NCBI GenBank assembly: GCA_963781775.1
Contig: CAWAHE010000014.1
Location: 62,001 to 126,000 of the forward strand
Direction of reading: 5' to 3'
Length of the DNA stretch: 64,000 bases
Origin: CAVSRC01 sp963781775
GTDB taxonomy: Bacteria > Pseudomonadota > Alphaproteobacteria > Rhizobiales > Kaistiaceae
Shown: positions 35,434 through 45,182 of the stretch, piece after piece
Position numbering within the stretch: position 1 is the stretch's first letter
Layout of the letters: each line of letters starts with the position of its first letter
Notes under the pieces: generated by a model
Database searches by the model: none
Told to the model about the DNA's origin: nothing
What the model saw: the letters and a program-made list of their open reading frames with translations, nothing else
Program-made: the position numbers and the translations under genes

Positions 35434-37496
35434 TGTCGCTCCGCAGAAGGATTGATCCGCCAGATGGCGTAGGGATTATTGGCCGGGTCGAGCCAGATGT
35501 GCTGGACCTTGCCGGACCATGTGAACGTCTCGCCGGTGACGAGATTTTCTGCCTGCACGGCCGCCTCGTCGGGCAGGCCGAACTCCCACAACGGAACCTC
35601 GAAATTGGCGCCCTGCGCGTTGTGCGGATCGAGATTGACGGCGAAGAGCAGGTAGTCGGCGAGGTCCGGCGTGGCCTTGCCGAAGTAGAGGATGTTGTCG
35701 TTCCAGGCGTTGTAGAACTTCACATTGGTGAAGGATTGCAGCGCCGGGTGCTCCTGGCGCAGCCGATTCATCAGGCGGATATCGGGCCGGATGTGGCCGG
35801 GGCGATCCCAATCCCACGCCTTGATCTCGTACTTCTCCGAATTGAAGTACTCCTCTCGGCCGGGGATCGGCGTCGCCTCACACAATTCGAAGCCGCTATA
35901 GATGCCGTAGTTGCCGCCGAGCGTCGCCGCCAGCACAAGCCGCGTGCGGAATCCGGCGCGCCCGCTCGACTGGAGGAACAGCGGATTGATGTCGGGCGTG
36001 TTGACGAAGAAGTTCGGCCGCATCGTGTGGCGGCATTCGGTGGTCGTCAGCTCGATCAGGTAGTCGGTCAGTTCCTGCTTGGTGTTTCGCCAGGTGAAAT
36101 ACGAATAGGACTGGGTGAAGCCGACCTTGGCGAGACGCTTCATCACCTTGGGCCGGGTGAAGGCCTCCGCCAGGAAGATCGCATCCGGATAGCGGTCGCG
36201 GACTTCGCCGATCATCCACTCCCAGAACGGAAACGGCTTGGTGTGCGGATTGTCGACGCGGAAGATGCGGACATCGTGCTTGCACCAGAACAGCACGACG
36301 TCGCGGAGCGCATACCACACAGACGGCAGGCCGCCGCCGTAGAACTCGATGTTGACGATGTCCTCGTATTTCTTCGGCGGGTTCTCGGCGTATTTGATGG
36401 TGCCGTCGGGTCGCCAGTCGAACCATTCCGGGTGCTGCTTGATCCAGGGATGGTCGGGCGAGCAGTTGATGGCGAAGTCGATGGCGACATCGAGCCCGTG
36501 ATCGCGCGCGGCCGCGATGAGGCGGGCGAAATCCTCGAACGTGCCGAGTTCGGGATGAAGCGCGTCATGGCCGCCATCCTTCGAACCGATGGCATACGGG
36601 CTGCCCGGATCGTCCGCCGCCGGCCCCAGCGTGTTATTGCGGCCCTTGCGGTTGGTGCTGCCGATCGGGTGAATTGGCGGGAAGTAGAGCACGTCAAAGC
36701 CGAGATCGCGGACATAAGGCAGCCGCTTGATGACATCGTCAAACGTCCCGTGGCGGTTCACATCACCCGAGGCGGAGCGCGGAAACAGCTCGTACCACGC
36801 GCTGAACGCAGCTTTCTTGCGCTCGACCAGCACGGCGAGTTCGCGGGCGTAGAGCGAAAGATCCGTGCGAATGCCGGCGCGATCCATCAGCGCGGCGGCA
36901 TCGGCGGACATCAACAGGGCCAATCGCGCCGCGTCGTCGTCGCGAGCCGAAGCGAGCTGCGCCAGCAGCGTGGCCAACGCGGCGCGATCGGCTTTCGATG
37001 CGCGGTCGTTCTTCTTGTCCGCCGCCGCTTCGACAAGGGCAGCGCCCTCGGTCAGTTCGAGTCCGAGCGGTAAGCCGGCGGCATGCTTCTTGGTGACTTC
37101 GCTCCGCCAGTTCGCGAACAGGTCTCGCCAGGCGATGAGCGTGTAGTGCCACGTACCGACCGCATCAAAACGGGTGACGCCGCGCCAGCGATCGTTGTCC
37201 ACGAACGCCATCGGCACTTCTTGCCAGTCATCGCTCCCGGCAGGGCGCACGAGAAAAGCGGCGGCGATGGTGTCGTGACCATCGGCGAACACGTCCGCCT
37301 CCACGATGAATTGTTCGCCGACAGCAATCTTGGCGGGAAAGCGGCCGGCTTCGATTTCCGGCGAGATGGATTCGATGGCGACACGGTTGGCAGCGAGTGC
37401 GATCAGGGCCTTGTCGGCCGCGCGGGCGGATTTCGCAGGCTGCCCTTTGGTTTCGGGGCCTTTTGTGCGTGAGTCCGCTGCCGGAGCTTTCGCCAT
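35430..37496 (-). CDS. glgE: Alpha-1,4-glucan:maltose-1-phosphate maltosyltransferase
   Basis: 688 residues from the ATG at 37496; the family norm is 660-700. An N-terminal beta domain is followed by a GH13_3 barrel: VLYFPPIHPIGSTNRKGRNN, FRVDNPHTKP (nucleophile Asp), FLAEAFTRPKVM (acid Glu) and the C-terminal QHIWLDPANNPY. It transfers maltose from maltose-1-phosphate to growing alpha-1,4-glucan. It is the promoter-proximal gene of the operon, divergent from a molybdenum hydroxylase gene with 157 bp between the starts. The first 25 residues are low-complexity (Lys/Ala), so the exact start is slightly uncertain. Confidence 0.95.
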   Translation of the reverse strand: MAKAPAADSRTKGPETKGQPAKSARAADKALIALAANRVAIESISPEIEAGRFPAKIAVGEQFIVEADVFADGHDTIAAAFLVRPAGSDDWQEVPMAFVDNDRWRGVTRFDAVGTWHYTLIAWRDLFANWRSEVTKKHAAGLPLGLELTEGAALVEAAADKKNDRASKADRAALATLLAQLASARDDDAARLALLMSADAAALMDRAGIRTDLSLYARELAVLVERKKAAFSAWYELFPRSASGDVNRHGTFDDVIKRLPYVRDLGFDVLYFPPIHPIGSTNRKGRNNTLGPAADDPGSPYAIGSKDGGHDALHPELGTFEDFARLIAAARDHGLDVAIDFAINCSPDHPWIKQHPEWFDWRPDGTIKYAENPPKKYEDIVNIEFYGGGLPSVWYALRDVVLFWCKHDVRIFRVDNPHTKPFPFWEWMIGEVRDRYPDAIFLAEAFTRPKVMKRLAKVGFTQSYSYFTWRNTKQELTDYLIELTTTECRHTMRPNFFVNTPDINPLFLQSSGRAGFRTRLVLAATLGGNYGIYSGFELCEATPIPGREEYFNSEKYEIKAWDWDRPGHIRPDIRLMNRLRQEHPALQSFTNVKFYNAWNDNILYFGKATPDLADYLLFAVNLDPHNAQGANFEVPLWEFGLPDEAAVQAENLVTGETFTWSGKVQHIWLDPANNPYAIWRINPSAERH

Positions 37497-37653
37497 CTCG
37501 CTATGGTCGCCTATTCCGCCCTGCACGATCAAGGGCCAACCACATCTTTGGCCGAACATCGCGCGCGTTTCGTTGTGTCAACGGGATTCGACGCTATCCT
37601 GTTCCGACATTCGTTGCCGATGGCTCCCACCATCCCGCCACCCGAAAGTTCCC

Positions 37654-39978
37654 ATGAACAAAGCACGCCCATTGCCGGAACAAGCGACGCGGCGCGTCGA
37701 GGACATCCCGCTGGTGCGCGGCGAAGGGCGGTTCTGCGACGATGCGGTGTTCGACGGCCAGCTTGCCGCCGTCTTCGTGCGCTCGGTCCATGCCCACGCC
37801 GCCATTCGTGGCGTCGACACGACCGCGGCGCTGGACCTGGCGGGCGTGGTCACGGTGCTGACCGCGGACGATATGGTAACCGCCGGCGTCGGCAACGTGG
37901 CGCGACCGCCGATGCTCACCGGACGAAACGGCCGACCACTGATCGTGCCGCATCGTCCGGCGCTCGCCCGCGAGCGGGTCATCCACGTCGGCGAACCGAT
38001 CGCGCTGGTGATCGCGCGAACCCAGGCGATCGCCCGCGACGCGGCCGATCTGGTCGCCGTGGACTACGAGGCCCTGCCCGGCGTCAGCGATGCGAGCGCG
38101 GCGCTCATCGAAGGCGCGCCCGTGGTGTGGCGCGAGGCGCCTGGCAATCTCGCCATCGACTGGAGTCCGCCGGCGCTCTCCGAGGCCAGCGCCGCAGTCG
38201 CGTCGATCATGGCTACGGCTGCCCACGTGGTGCGGATGCGGCTCGTCAACCAGCGCCTGGTCGGCGTTCCGATGGAGACGCGCGGCGCCACCGCCATCTT
38301 CGACGCCGGCGCGAACAAGTTCACCCTGCATGCCCCGTCGCAAAGCGCGCACGCCCTGAAAAACAATCTCTGCGCGATCATGGGGCTGGATTCGGACCAG
38401 TTGCGCGTTCTGTCCGGCGATGTCGGCGGCGCCTTCGGACTGAAGACGCCACCCTACCCCGAACACGCGGCCTTGCTGGTCGCGGCAAAGGTCACCGATC
38501 GCCCGGTCCACTGGATGGCCACGCGCTCCGAGGCCTTTCTCGCTGATCATCATGGACGGGACAATGTCAGCGAGATCGCGCTCGCGCTGGATGATGACGG
38601 GCGCTTCCTGGCGTTGGACGTGTCGGCGATCGCCAACGTTGGCGCCCACTTGTCGTCGTCCGGCGTTCCGATCGCCACGATGGGTTTCGCCAACTGCTTT
38701 CCCGGCATGTACGACATCCGGCACATCGCGATCCGCGTGCGCCTCGCCTTCACCAATACGGTGCCGACCGGGGCGTATCGCGGCGCCGGCCGGCCGGAGG
38801 CGAACTATGCGATCGAGCGCGTGATCGATGCGGCGGCGCGGCAGACCGGTATCGATCCGCTCGAACTGCGCCGCCGCAACCTCATACCGGCGTCCGCCAT
38901 GCCCTATCGCTCGGTCATCGGCAACGTCTATGACAGTGGCGACTTCGCCGGCGCGATTGCCAAGGCGGCCGACCTCGCGCGTCTCGATACGTTCGCGGCG
39001 CGGCGCGCTGAAGCCGAACGCCGCGGCAAGCGGCGCGGCATCGGCGTTTCCTGCTTCCTCGAACATGCCGGCGGCGGGCCGACCGAGGGCGCGCTGTTCA
39101 CGTTCGATGGCGACGTGCTGCGCGTGCGGCTGGGGATGCAGGCCTCGGGACAAGGCCACGGAACTGTCTTCCGCAAGGTGGCGGCGGAGCGACTGGGGAT
39201 CGCGGCGGACAAGGTGGTCATCGACGAGGGCGATTCGGACGTGCCGTTTCGCGGCGGGCCGGCGGTTGGCTCGCGCTCGACCAATGCGGCGGGTGCGGCG
39301 ATTGTCGACGGCGCGGCCAAGCTCGTGGCGCGGGCGCGCGAGGTGGCGGCCGGACTGTGGCAGACGGACGCCACCGACGTCGGCTATCGCGACGGATACG
39401 TGGAGGTCGCCGGCACCAACCATCGCCTTTCGCTGTTCGAGCTGGCGGCGCGTGCCGGCGAAACCGGCGTGTCGCTGACGACCGTGGCGCAGGCCGATGC
39501 GACCAGCACCTACCCCAACGGCTGTCACATCGCCGAGGTCGAGATCGATCCGGAGACCGGCGTCACAACAATGGTTGGCTACGCCGCGGTGGACGATTGC
39601 GGGGTCGTGATCGACCGGACGCTGGCCGAGGGCCAGATCGTCGGCGGGCTGGCGCAGGGGTTCGGCCAGGCGCTGATGGAGCAGGCGATCTACGACGACG
39701 CCGGCCAGCTCCTGACCGGCTCGCTGATGGACTACGCCATGCCGCGCGCAGACGACATGCCGCCGATTGTGTCAGCCTTCCACGAGATCCCCTGCACGAC
39801 GAACACGCTTGGCGTCAAAGGCATTGGCGAGGCCGGACCGACGGCATCGCTGGCGGCCGTGATGAACGCCATCGCCGATGCAATTCCGGGTGGGCAAGAC
39901 ATCGACATGCCGGCAACGGCCGAGAAAGTATGGCGCGCCTGCGCCAGCCTGCGGGGCGGTCAGAAGACGGCGTCGTAA
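37654..39978 (+). CDS. Xanthine dehydrogenase/CO-dehydrogenase-family molybdopterin subunit (CoxL type), orphan
   Basis: 774-residue large subunit of the molybdenum hydroxylase family. Seen are the N-terminal RVEDIPLVRGEGRFCDD, GDVGGAFGLKTPPYPEHAAL, the TGAYRGAGRPEANYAIERV block and the C-terminal KGIGEAGPTASLAAVMNAI holding the catalytic Glu. The selenium/Cys loop of true CO dehydrogenase (AYRCSFR) reads AYRGAGR, so it is not CO dehydrogenase. The Fe-S (CoxS) and FAD (CoxM) subunits are absent from both sides, so partners must be encoded elsewhere. Its 3' end overlaps the convergent tauE-like gene by 19 bp. Confidence 0.87.
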   Translation: MNKARPLPEQATRRVEDIPLVRGEGRFCDDAVFDGQLAAVFVRSVHAHAAIRGVDTTAALDLAGVVTVLTADDMVTAGVGNVARPPMLTGRNGRPLIVPHRPALARERVIHVGEPIALVIARTQAIARDAADLVAVDYEALPGVSDASAALIEGAPVVWREAPGNLAIDWSPPALSEASAAVASIMATAAHVVRMRLVNQRLVGVPMETRGATAIFDAGANKFTLHAPSQSAHALKNNLCAIMGLDSDQLRVLSGDVGGAFGLKTPPYPEHAALLVAAKVTDRPVHWMATRSEAFLADHHGRDNVSEIALALDDDGRFLALDVSAIANVGAHLSSSGVPIATMGFANCFPGMYDIRHIAIRVRLAFTNTVPTGAYRGAGRPEANYAIERVIDAAARQTGIDPLELRRRNLIPASAMPYRSVIGNVYDSGDFAGAIAKAADLARLDTFAARRAEAERRGKRRGIGVSCFLEHAGGGPTEGALFTFDGDVLRVRLGMQASGQGHGTVFRKVAAERLGIAADKVVIDEGDSDVPFRGGPAVGSRSTNAAGAAIVDGAAKLVARAREVAAGLWQTDATDVGYRDGYVEVAGTNHRLSLFELAARAGETGVSLTTVAQADATSTYPNGCHIAEVEIDPETGVTTMVGYAAVDDCGVVIDRTLAEGQIVGGLAQGFGQALMEQAIYDDAGQLLTGSLMDYAMPRADDMPPIVSAFHEIPCTTNTLGVKGIGEAGPTASLAAVMNAIADAIPGGQDIDMPATAEKVWRACASLRGGQKTAS

Positions 39979-40694
39979 ACCAGCTTTGCCGCGATCACGG
40001 CGAGCATCACCAGAACGATCCGGTCGAATGCCTCGCGGCTCATACGCTCGCCGATCCAGCCGCCAACCGGCATGGCAAGCAGCACGGGGACGAGGGCGAG
40101 CATGCTCAGCAGCAACCGCTGCCAGGTGAGAATGCCGGCGACGATCAGCGATGGCACCTGCACGGCCGAGAAGCTGACAAACAGCGTCGAGATGGCGAAG
40201 ACGAACTGGGGACGGCTGAAGCCGAGCGAGGCAAGGAACGTGATGCTGACCGGCGCGGAGATGCCGGTGGCGCCCTGAAGCATGCCCGACACAAAGCCAA
40301 CGGCGGGCGCGACGCGCGACGCGAGCGACATCGGGATGGCCCAGTGCGGGCGCGTCAGCCGCACCACGATGTAGCCGACAACCACCACCGCCAGGACGAT
40401 GCCGAGAATATCGGCCGAAAGGCTGGCGAGTAGCCAGGTACCCACCGCAATGCCGATACCAGCCATGACGCAGAGCCCGGCGAGCCAGCCGAGACCCATA
40501 CGCTCGTGCCGGAATTGCCAGAGCTGCCAGATGTTGGTGACGACGACCGGAACGGCCATGATGGCGATGGCGAAGGGCACGTCGAAGAACGAGGCCAGAA
40601 CCGGCACGGCGACCACCGGCAGGCCGGCGCCGAGCACGCCTTTGACGACGCCGCTCAGCGCCAGGGCGGCAAAGATGACGAGATATTCGATCAC
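39960..40694 (-). CDS. TauE/SafE-family membrane exporter
   Basis: 244-residue, about 8-helix inner-membrane protein of the TauE/SafE (sulfite/organosulfonate exporter) family. The first helix block contains SGVVKGVLGAGLPVVAVPVL, and the second repeat GMLQGATGISAPV has the conserved Gly-rich kink. Family members export sulfite, sulfoacetate or other small anions. A sulfite-oxidase-type enzyme lies 17 kb away, but nothing links them directly. It is 21 bp upstream-spaced from pgm on the same strand. Confidence 0.87.
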   Translation of the reverse strand: MIEYLVIFAALALSGVVKGVLGAGLPVVAVPVLASFFDVPFAIAIMAVPVVVTNIWQLWQFRHERMGLGWLAGLCVMAGIGIAVGTWLLASLSADILGIVLAVVVVGYIVVRLTRPHWAIPMSLASRVAPAVGFVSGMLQGATGISAPVSITFLASLGFSRPQFVFAISTLFVSFSAVQVPSLIVAGILTWQRLLLSMLALVPVLLAMPVGGWIGERMSREAFDRIVLVMLAVIAAKLVYDAVF

Positions 40695-40715
40695 GATGCT
40701 GCGGCGGTGGCCCGG

Positions 40716-42344
40716 TCAGGTGACAACGGTCGGCTCGTCACGGCCGGTCAGCGCTTCCAGATCGCTGACTTCGGCGGCCGCGTCGATGAGCGGATCGAGA
40801 ACGAGCTGCGTATCGTGGCCATGCCGGGTCGGATCCGGTTCGAAGCGCTCGAGATAGATGCGGATCGTCGCGCCGGCGGTGCCGGTGCCGGAGAGGCGGA
40901 AGACGATGCGCGAGCCGTCGGCGAAGAGGATGCGGACACCCTGCCCGGTCGTGTGCGATCCATCGACCGGATCGTCATAGGTGAAATCGTCGGCGAGCCG
41001 CACGTCCATGCCGCCGAGCGTGCCGCCGGCGAGCGACGGCAGCTGATCGCGGAGGTGCTTCATGACCTTGGCCGCGCGCTCGCTGTCGACCTCCTCATAG
41101 TCGTGCCGCGAATAATAGTTGCGGCCGAAGGTGCGCCAATGATCGCGCATGATCTCGGCGACGCTCATGCGGCGGCGGACGAGAATGTTGAGCCAGAGAA
41201 GCACCGCCCACACGCCATCCTTCTCGCGGACGTGATCGGAGCCGGTGCCGGCGCTCTCCTCGCCACAGATCGTGGCGAGACCGGCATCGAGCAGATTGCC
41301 GAAGAACTTCCAGCCGGTGGGCGTCTCGTAACACGCGATGCCGAGCTTGGCGGCAACGCGATCGGCGGCGGCGCTGGTCGGCATGGAACGGGCGATGCCG
41401 GCGAGGCCCTTGGCGTAGCCCGGCGCGAGATGGGCGTTGGCGGCGAGCACGGCCAGCGAGTCCGACGGGGTGACGAACATGCCGCGGCCGATGATCAGGT
41501 TGCGGTCGCCGTCGCCGTCCGAGGCCGCGCCGAAATCCGGCGCCTGTGGCGACATCATGAGGTCGAACAGGTCCTTGGCGTAAACGAGATTGGGATCGGG
41601 ATGGTGGCCGCCGAAATCGGGGCTCGGCCGCTCGTTGACCACCGAACCTTCCGGAGCGCCAAGCGCCTCCTCGAAGATGGCCTTGGCATAGGGGCCGGTG
41701 ACGGCGTGCATGGCGTCGAAGGACATACGGAAACCGGACTTGAACAGCCCGCGGATGGCGTCGAAATCGAACAGCGTTTCCATCAGCGCCTGGTAGTCGG
41801 CGACCGGGTCTATGACGTCGATCGCCATTTCCTCAAGCCGGGTCGTTCCGATTCTGTCGATATCGATGTCGGCACCGTCCGAAGCGACGATGGCGTCCAC
41901 GGTCTTGGTGCGCGCAAAGATGGCCTCGGTAACCGGCTCCGGCGCCGGGCCGCCATTGGCGGTGTCGAACTTGATGCCGAAATCGCCGTCGGGGCCGCCG
42001 GGATTGTGGCTGGCGGAGAGGATGATGCCGCCGACCGCGCCGTTCTTGCGGATGAGATTGGAGGCGGCCGGCGTGGACAGCAGGCCACCGCGGCCAACGA
42101 TGATACGGCCGAGGCCGTTGCCGGCGGCAATCTTCAGGGCCAGCTGGATCGCCTCGCGATTGAGATAGCGTCCGTCGCCGCCAAGGATCAGGGTCTTGCC
42201 GTCGATATCGTCGACGGTGTCGAGGATCGATTGCAGGAAATTCTCGATGTAGTGCGGCTGCTGGAAGTGCGGGACCTTCTTGCGCAGGCCCGAGGTACCC
42301 GGCCGCTGGTCGTTGTAGGGCGTGGTGGCGATTGTCCGGATCAT
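40716..42344 (-). CDS. pgm: Phosphoglucomutase (alpha-D-glucose phosphate-specific)
   Basis: 542-residue cytoplasmic enzyme interconverting glucose-6-phosphate and glucose-1-phosphate. The phosphoserine loop is SASHNPGGPDGDFGIK (about 113), the Mg loop DGDGDRN, the sugar-binding loop CGEESAGTGSDH and the phosphate-binding loop RLSGTGTAGATIR. Its ATG overlaps the glgA stop. As the last gene of glgC-glgA-pgm it supplies glucose-1-phosphate for GlgC; the long frame reaching upstream is a glgA shadow. Confidence 0.95.
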   Translation of the reverse strand: MIRTIATTPYNDQRPGTSGLRKKVPHFQQPHYIENFLQSILDTVDDIDGKTLILGGDGRYLNREAIQLALKIAAGNGLGRIIVGRGGLLSTPAASNLIRKNGAVGGIILSASHNPGGPDGDFGIKFDTANGGPAPEPVTEAIFARTKTVDAIVASDGADIDIDRIGTTRLEEMAIDVIDPVADYQALMETLFDFDAIRGLFKSGFRMSFDAMHAVTGPYAKAIFEEALGAPEGSVVNERPSPDFGGHHPDPNLVYAKDLFDLMMSPQAPDFGAASDGDGDRNLIIGRGMFVTPSDSLAVLAANAHLAPGYAKGLAGIARSMPTSAAADRVAAKLGIACYETPTGWKFFGNLLDAGLATICGEESAGTGSDHVREKDGVWAVLLWLNILVRRRMSVAEIMRDHWRTFGRNYYSRHDYEEVDSERAAKVMKHLRDQLPSLAGGTLGGMDVRLADDFTYDDPVDGSHTTGQGVRILFADGSRIVFRLSGTGTAGATIRIYLERFEPDPTRHGHDTQLVLDPLIDAAAEVSDLEALTGRDEPTVVT

Positions 42345-43789
42345 GGGCTCTTCCGCTTGGCGAGGTCGCGATAGAGGGCGGCGTAACGCGCCGCGCTGGC
42401 CGCCCATGATACGTCGGTCTTCATCCCGCGCTTCTGAAGCCGTGTCCAGGCGGCACGGTCGCGATAGAGCGCCGCGGCGCGTGCCAGTGCGGTCTCCAGG
42501 CCGAACGGCTCGACGGGCAGGAACTGGATGCCGGTCGCGACACCAGCGGCAAGGCCCGCCTCGTTGGCGTCGACGATGGAATCGGCGAGGCCGCCAACGC
42601 GGGCGACAATCGGCACGCAGCCATAGCGCAGGCCGTAGAACTGGGTGAGGCCGCAGGGCTCGAAGCGCGACGGGACAAGGATGGCATCGGCACCGCCCTG
42701 GAGCAGGTGGGACAGGCGTTCGTCGTAGCCGGTGGCGATGGCGACCCGGCCGGCATGGCGCATCGCGGCGGAGTGGAACATGCCTTCCAGCATGGCGTCC
42801 CCGGCGCCAAGCACGGCGAGACTGGCGCCAGAGGCGACAATGCCGTCGATGCATTGGCCGAGGACGTCCATGCCCTTCTGCGATGTCAGTCGGCTGACAA
42901 CCGCGAAGAGCATGCCGGGACCCGGCTGCAGCCCGAACGCCTTCTCGACCGCCCGCCGGTTTTCTGCACGGCGGCGGAGCGTTGCAGAGTCGTAGGTGGC
43001 GGCGAGCGCGCGGTCTGTGGCCGGATTCCACACGTCGGTATCGACGCCGTTGAGGATGCCGGTCAGCACGTCGCGGCGGGCGCGCAGCAAGCCGTCGAAG
43101 CCCATGCCGCCAGCCGGCGTGCAGATTTCGGCAGCATAGGAGGGGCTGACGGTGGTGATGGCGTCGGCCAGTTGGAGAGCGCCCTTCATGAAGCCGACCC
43201 GGCCGTAATACTCAACGCCATCGACGGCGAAAGCCGCCTTGGGCAGGCCGAGGGCTGGGAGGATCGACGGCGGAAAATTGCCCTGGAAAGCGAGGTTGTG
43301 GACCGTCATCACCGACTTCGCCGCCGGCTCCTTGGCGTAGTGCAGAAAGACCGGCGCGAGGCCGGCATGCCAATCGTGCGCGTGGACGATGTCGGGGGCA
43401 AAGGCGGCGACCTTGCCGGTGCCGATATCGGCGGCGGCGCGCCCGAGCGCGGCAAAACGCTTCCAGTTGTCGGGCCAGTCGTCGCCGTCCGGGCCGAGAT
43501 AGGGATTGCCCGGCCGGTCGAAGAGGTGCGGCGCGTCCAGCACGATGAGGCTAAGGCCGGCTGCCTTGCCGGCGATCAGCCTCGCCTTGCCTCCAAAGAG
43601 CCTGGCGTAGCGATGCACGGGCTCCGCCTTCTTCAGCGCCGCCATGATCGCAGGATAGCCCGGCACCATGATGCGCATTTCGACATCGTGCGGCTTCAGC
43701 GCCGCGGGAAGTGCGCCGACGACATCGGCGAGGCCGCCGGTCTTGACCAGCGGAAAAACCTCGGAGGCGACGGCGAGGACGGCGATCAT
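42341..43789 (-). CDS. glgA: Glycogen synthase (ADP-glucose)
   Basis: 482-residue GT5 glycosyltransferase. The N-terminal ADP-glucose-binding KTGGLADVVGALP (about 17-29), HAHDWHAGLAPVFL in the middle and the C-terminal SRFEPCGLTQFYGLRYG with the nucleotide-sugar-binding Glu are all seen. It elongates alpha-1,4-glucan; in species with GlgE some GlgA/GlgM relatives instead make maltose-1-phosphate, but the length and KTGGL motif fit classical GlgA. The ATG at 43789 overlaps the glgC stop. Confidence 0.95.
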   Translation of the reverse strand: MIAVLAVASEVFPLVKTGGLADVVGALPAALKPHDVEMRIMVPGYPAIMAALKKAEPVHRYARLFGGKARLIAGKAAGLSLIVLDAPHLFDRPGNPYLGPDGDDWPDNWKRFAALGRAAADIGTGKVAAFAPDIVHAHDWHAGLAPVFLHYAKEPAAKSVMTVHNLAFQGNFPPSILPALGLPKAAFAVDGVEYYGRVGFMKGALQLADAITTVSPSYAAEICTPAGGMGFDGLLRARRDVLTGILNGVDTDVWNPATDRALAATYDSATLRRRAENRRAVEKAFGLQPGPGMLFAVVSRLTSQKGMDVLGQCIDGIVASGASLAVLGAGDAMLEGMFHSAAMRHAGRVAIATGYDERLSHLLQGGADAILVPSRFEPCGLTQFYGLRYGCVPIVARVGGLADSIVDANEAGLAAGVATGIQFLPVEPFGLETALARAAALYRDRAAWTRLQKRGMKTDVSWAASAARYAALYRDLAKRKSP

Positions 43790-45048
43790 TTGATGTTGTT
43801 GAGCATCATCTGGGTGATGAGGCAGACGCCCTTGTCGGTGCGGCGGAAACGTTTGGCGTCGAGCACGGGATCCTCGCCGACGACGAGGCCCTCGGGGATA
43901 TGGACGCCGCGGTCGACGACGACCTTCTTGAGACGGACATTGCGGCCGATGCGGGCGCGCGGCAGGACCACCGCCTCGTCGACGCTGGAAAACGAATCGA
44001 CGCGCACGCCGGTGAACAGCAGCGAACGGCGGACCATCGAGCCGGAAACGATGCAGTCGCCGGCAACCATCGAGGAGATCGCGGTGCCGCGGCGGCCGTC
44101 GAGATCGTGGACGAACTTCGCCGGCGCCGTCAATTCGACGTTGGTCCAGATCGGCCATTCCTGATCATAGAGGTCGAGCGCCGGGACGACATCGGTCAGG
44201 TCGATGTTCGCCTCCCAATAGGCGTCGACCGTGCCGACGTCGCGCCAATAGGCTTCCTCTTCGCCGCTCGAGCGAACGCAGGAGGCGGCGAAGCGATGGG
44301 CTACCGCCTTGCCGTTGGCGACGACGTAAGGGATGAGGTCCTTGCCGAAGTCGCGGTTGGACTGCGGATCGGCCGCGTCGCGGCGCAGGAGATCGAACAG
44401 GAACTTCGTACGGAAAACGTAGATGCCCATGGAGGCCAGCGCCATCTCCGGCTTGTCGGGCATGCCGGGCGGGTCCTTCGGCTTCTCCAGGAAGGAGACG
44501 ATACGATCTTCCGCGTCGACATGCATGACGCCGAAACCGGTCGCTTCCATGCGCGGCACCTCGAGGCAGCCAACGATGACGTCGGCACCGGTGTTGACGC
44601 GCTGCTGGAGCATCAGCTCGTAGTCCATCTTGTAGATGTGGTCGCCGGCGAGGATGACGATGTGCTCGGGCGCGTAGCTGCCGATGATGTCGAGGTTCTG
44701 GTAAACCGCGTCCGCCGTGCCCGCGTACCACTGCGTCTCCGACATGCGCTGGCTGGCGGGCAGGATATCGAAGCTTTCGTTGCGTTCGGGACGCAGAAAA
44801 TTCCAGCCGCGCTGCAGGTGACGGATCAGGCTGTGGGCCTTGTACTGGGTGGCGACCGCGATGCGGCGAATGCCGGAATTGAGCGCGTTGGAGAGCGCGA
44901 AATCGATGATACGCGTCTTGCCGCCGAAGAACACCGCCGGCTTGGCGCGCTTGTCGGTCAGTTCCATGAGCCGGCTACCACGGCCGCCCGCCAGCACGTA
45001 AGCCATCGCATCGCGCGCCAGCGGCGCATTGCGCGCCAGATCCGCCAT
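43786..45048 (-). CDS. glgC: Glucose-1-phosphate adenylyltransferase
   Basis: 420-residue ADP-glucose pyrophosphorylase, the committed step of the classical glycogen route. The N-terminal AYVLAGGRGSRLMELTDKRAK (nucleotide and fructose-bisphosphate effector region), WYAGTADAVYQN, LAGDHIYKMDY and a C-terminal left-handed beta-helix (RIGRNVRLKKVVVDRGVHIP) are seen. The start at 45048 has GGGAGG about 6 nt upstream; a 15-codon extension is unlikely. It is the first gene of glgC-glgA-pgm. Confidence 0.95.
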   Translation of the reverse strand: MADLARNAPLARDAMAYVLAGGRGSRLMELTDKRAKPAVFFGGKTRIIDFALSNALNSGIRRIAVATQYKAHSLIRHLQRGWNFLRPERNESFDILPASQRMSETQWYAGTADAVYQNLDIIGSYAPEHIVILAGDHIYKMDYELMLQQRVNTGADVIVGCLEVPRMEATGFGVMHVDAEDRIVSFLEKPKDPPGMPDKPEMALASMGIYVFRTKFLFDLLRRDAADPQSNRDFGKDLIPYVVANGKAVAHRFAASCVRSSGEEEAYWRDVGTVDAYWEANIDLTDVVPALDLYDQEWPIWTNVELTAPAKFVHDLDGRRGTAISSMVAGDCIVSGSMVRRSLLFTGVRVDSFSSVDEAVVLPRARIGRNVRLKKVVVDRGVHIPEGLVVGEDPVLDAKRFRRTDKGVCLITQMMLNNIK

Positions 45049-45103
45049 CGGTCCCTCCCAGGCCGTTTCGTTGGTCCAATCATTACACCGCACGCGGCAA
45101 ATG

Positions 45104-45116
45104 TCGCGGTCCGCGA
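45104..45116. repeat. Palindrome in the glgC/DUF3008 divergent region
   Basis: TCGCGG-T-CCGCGA is a perfect 13-bp inverted repeat in the 134-bp gap between glgC and the DUF3008 gene, about 56 bp upstream of the glgC start. It is a possible operator for the glycogen operon. The element is short and GC-rich, so chance is not excluded. Confidence 0.3.
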
Positions 45117-45182
45117 TGAAACCGGTCTGGTTCGACGGCGTTATGGAGGATGAGGCGGGGAAGCACCCCAGGAGGACCGGTC

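Noticed and set aside
37654..39978. Aerobic CO dehydrogenase (CoxL)
   Set aside because: The active-site loop reads AYRGAGR, not the Cys-containing AYRCSFR of form I enzymes, and coxS/coxM are absent.
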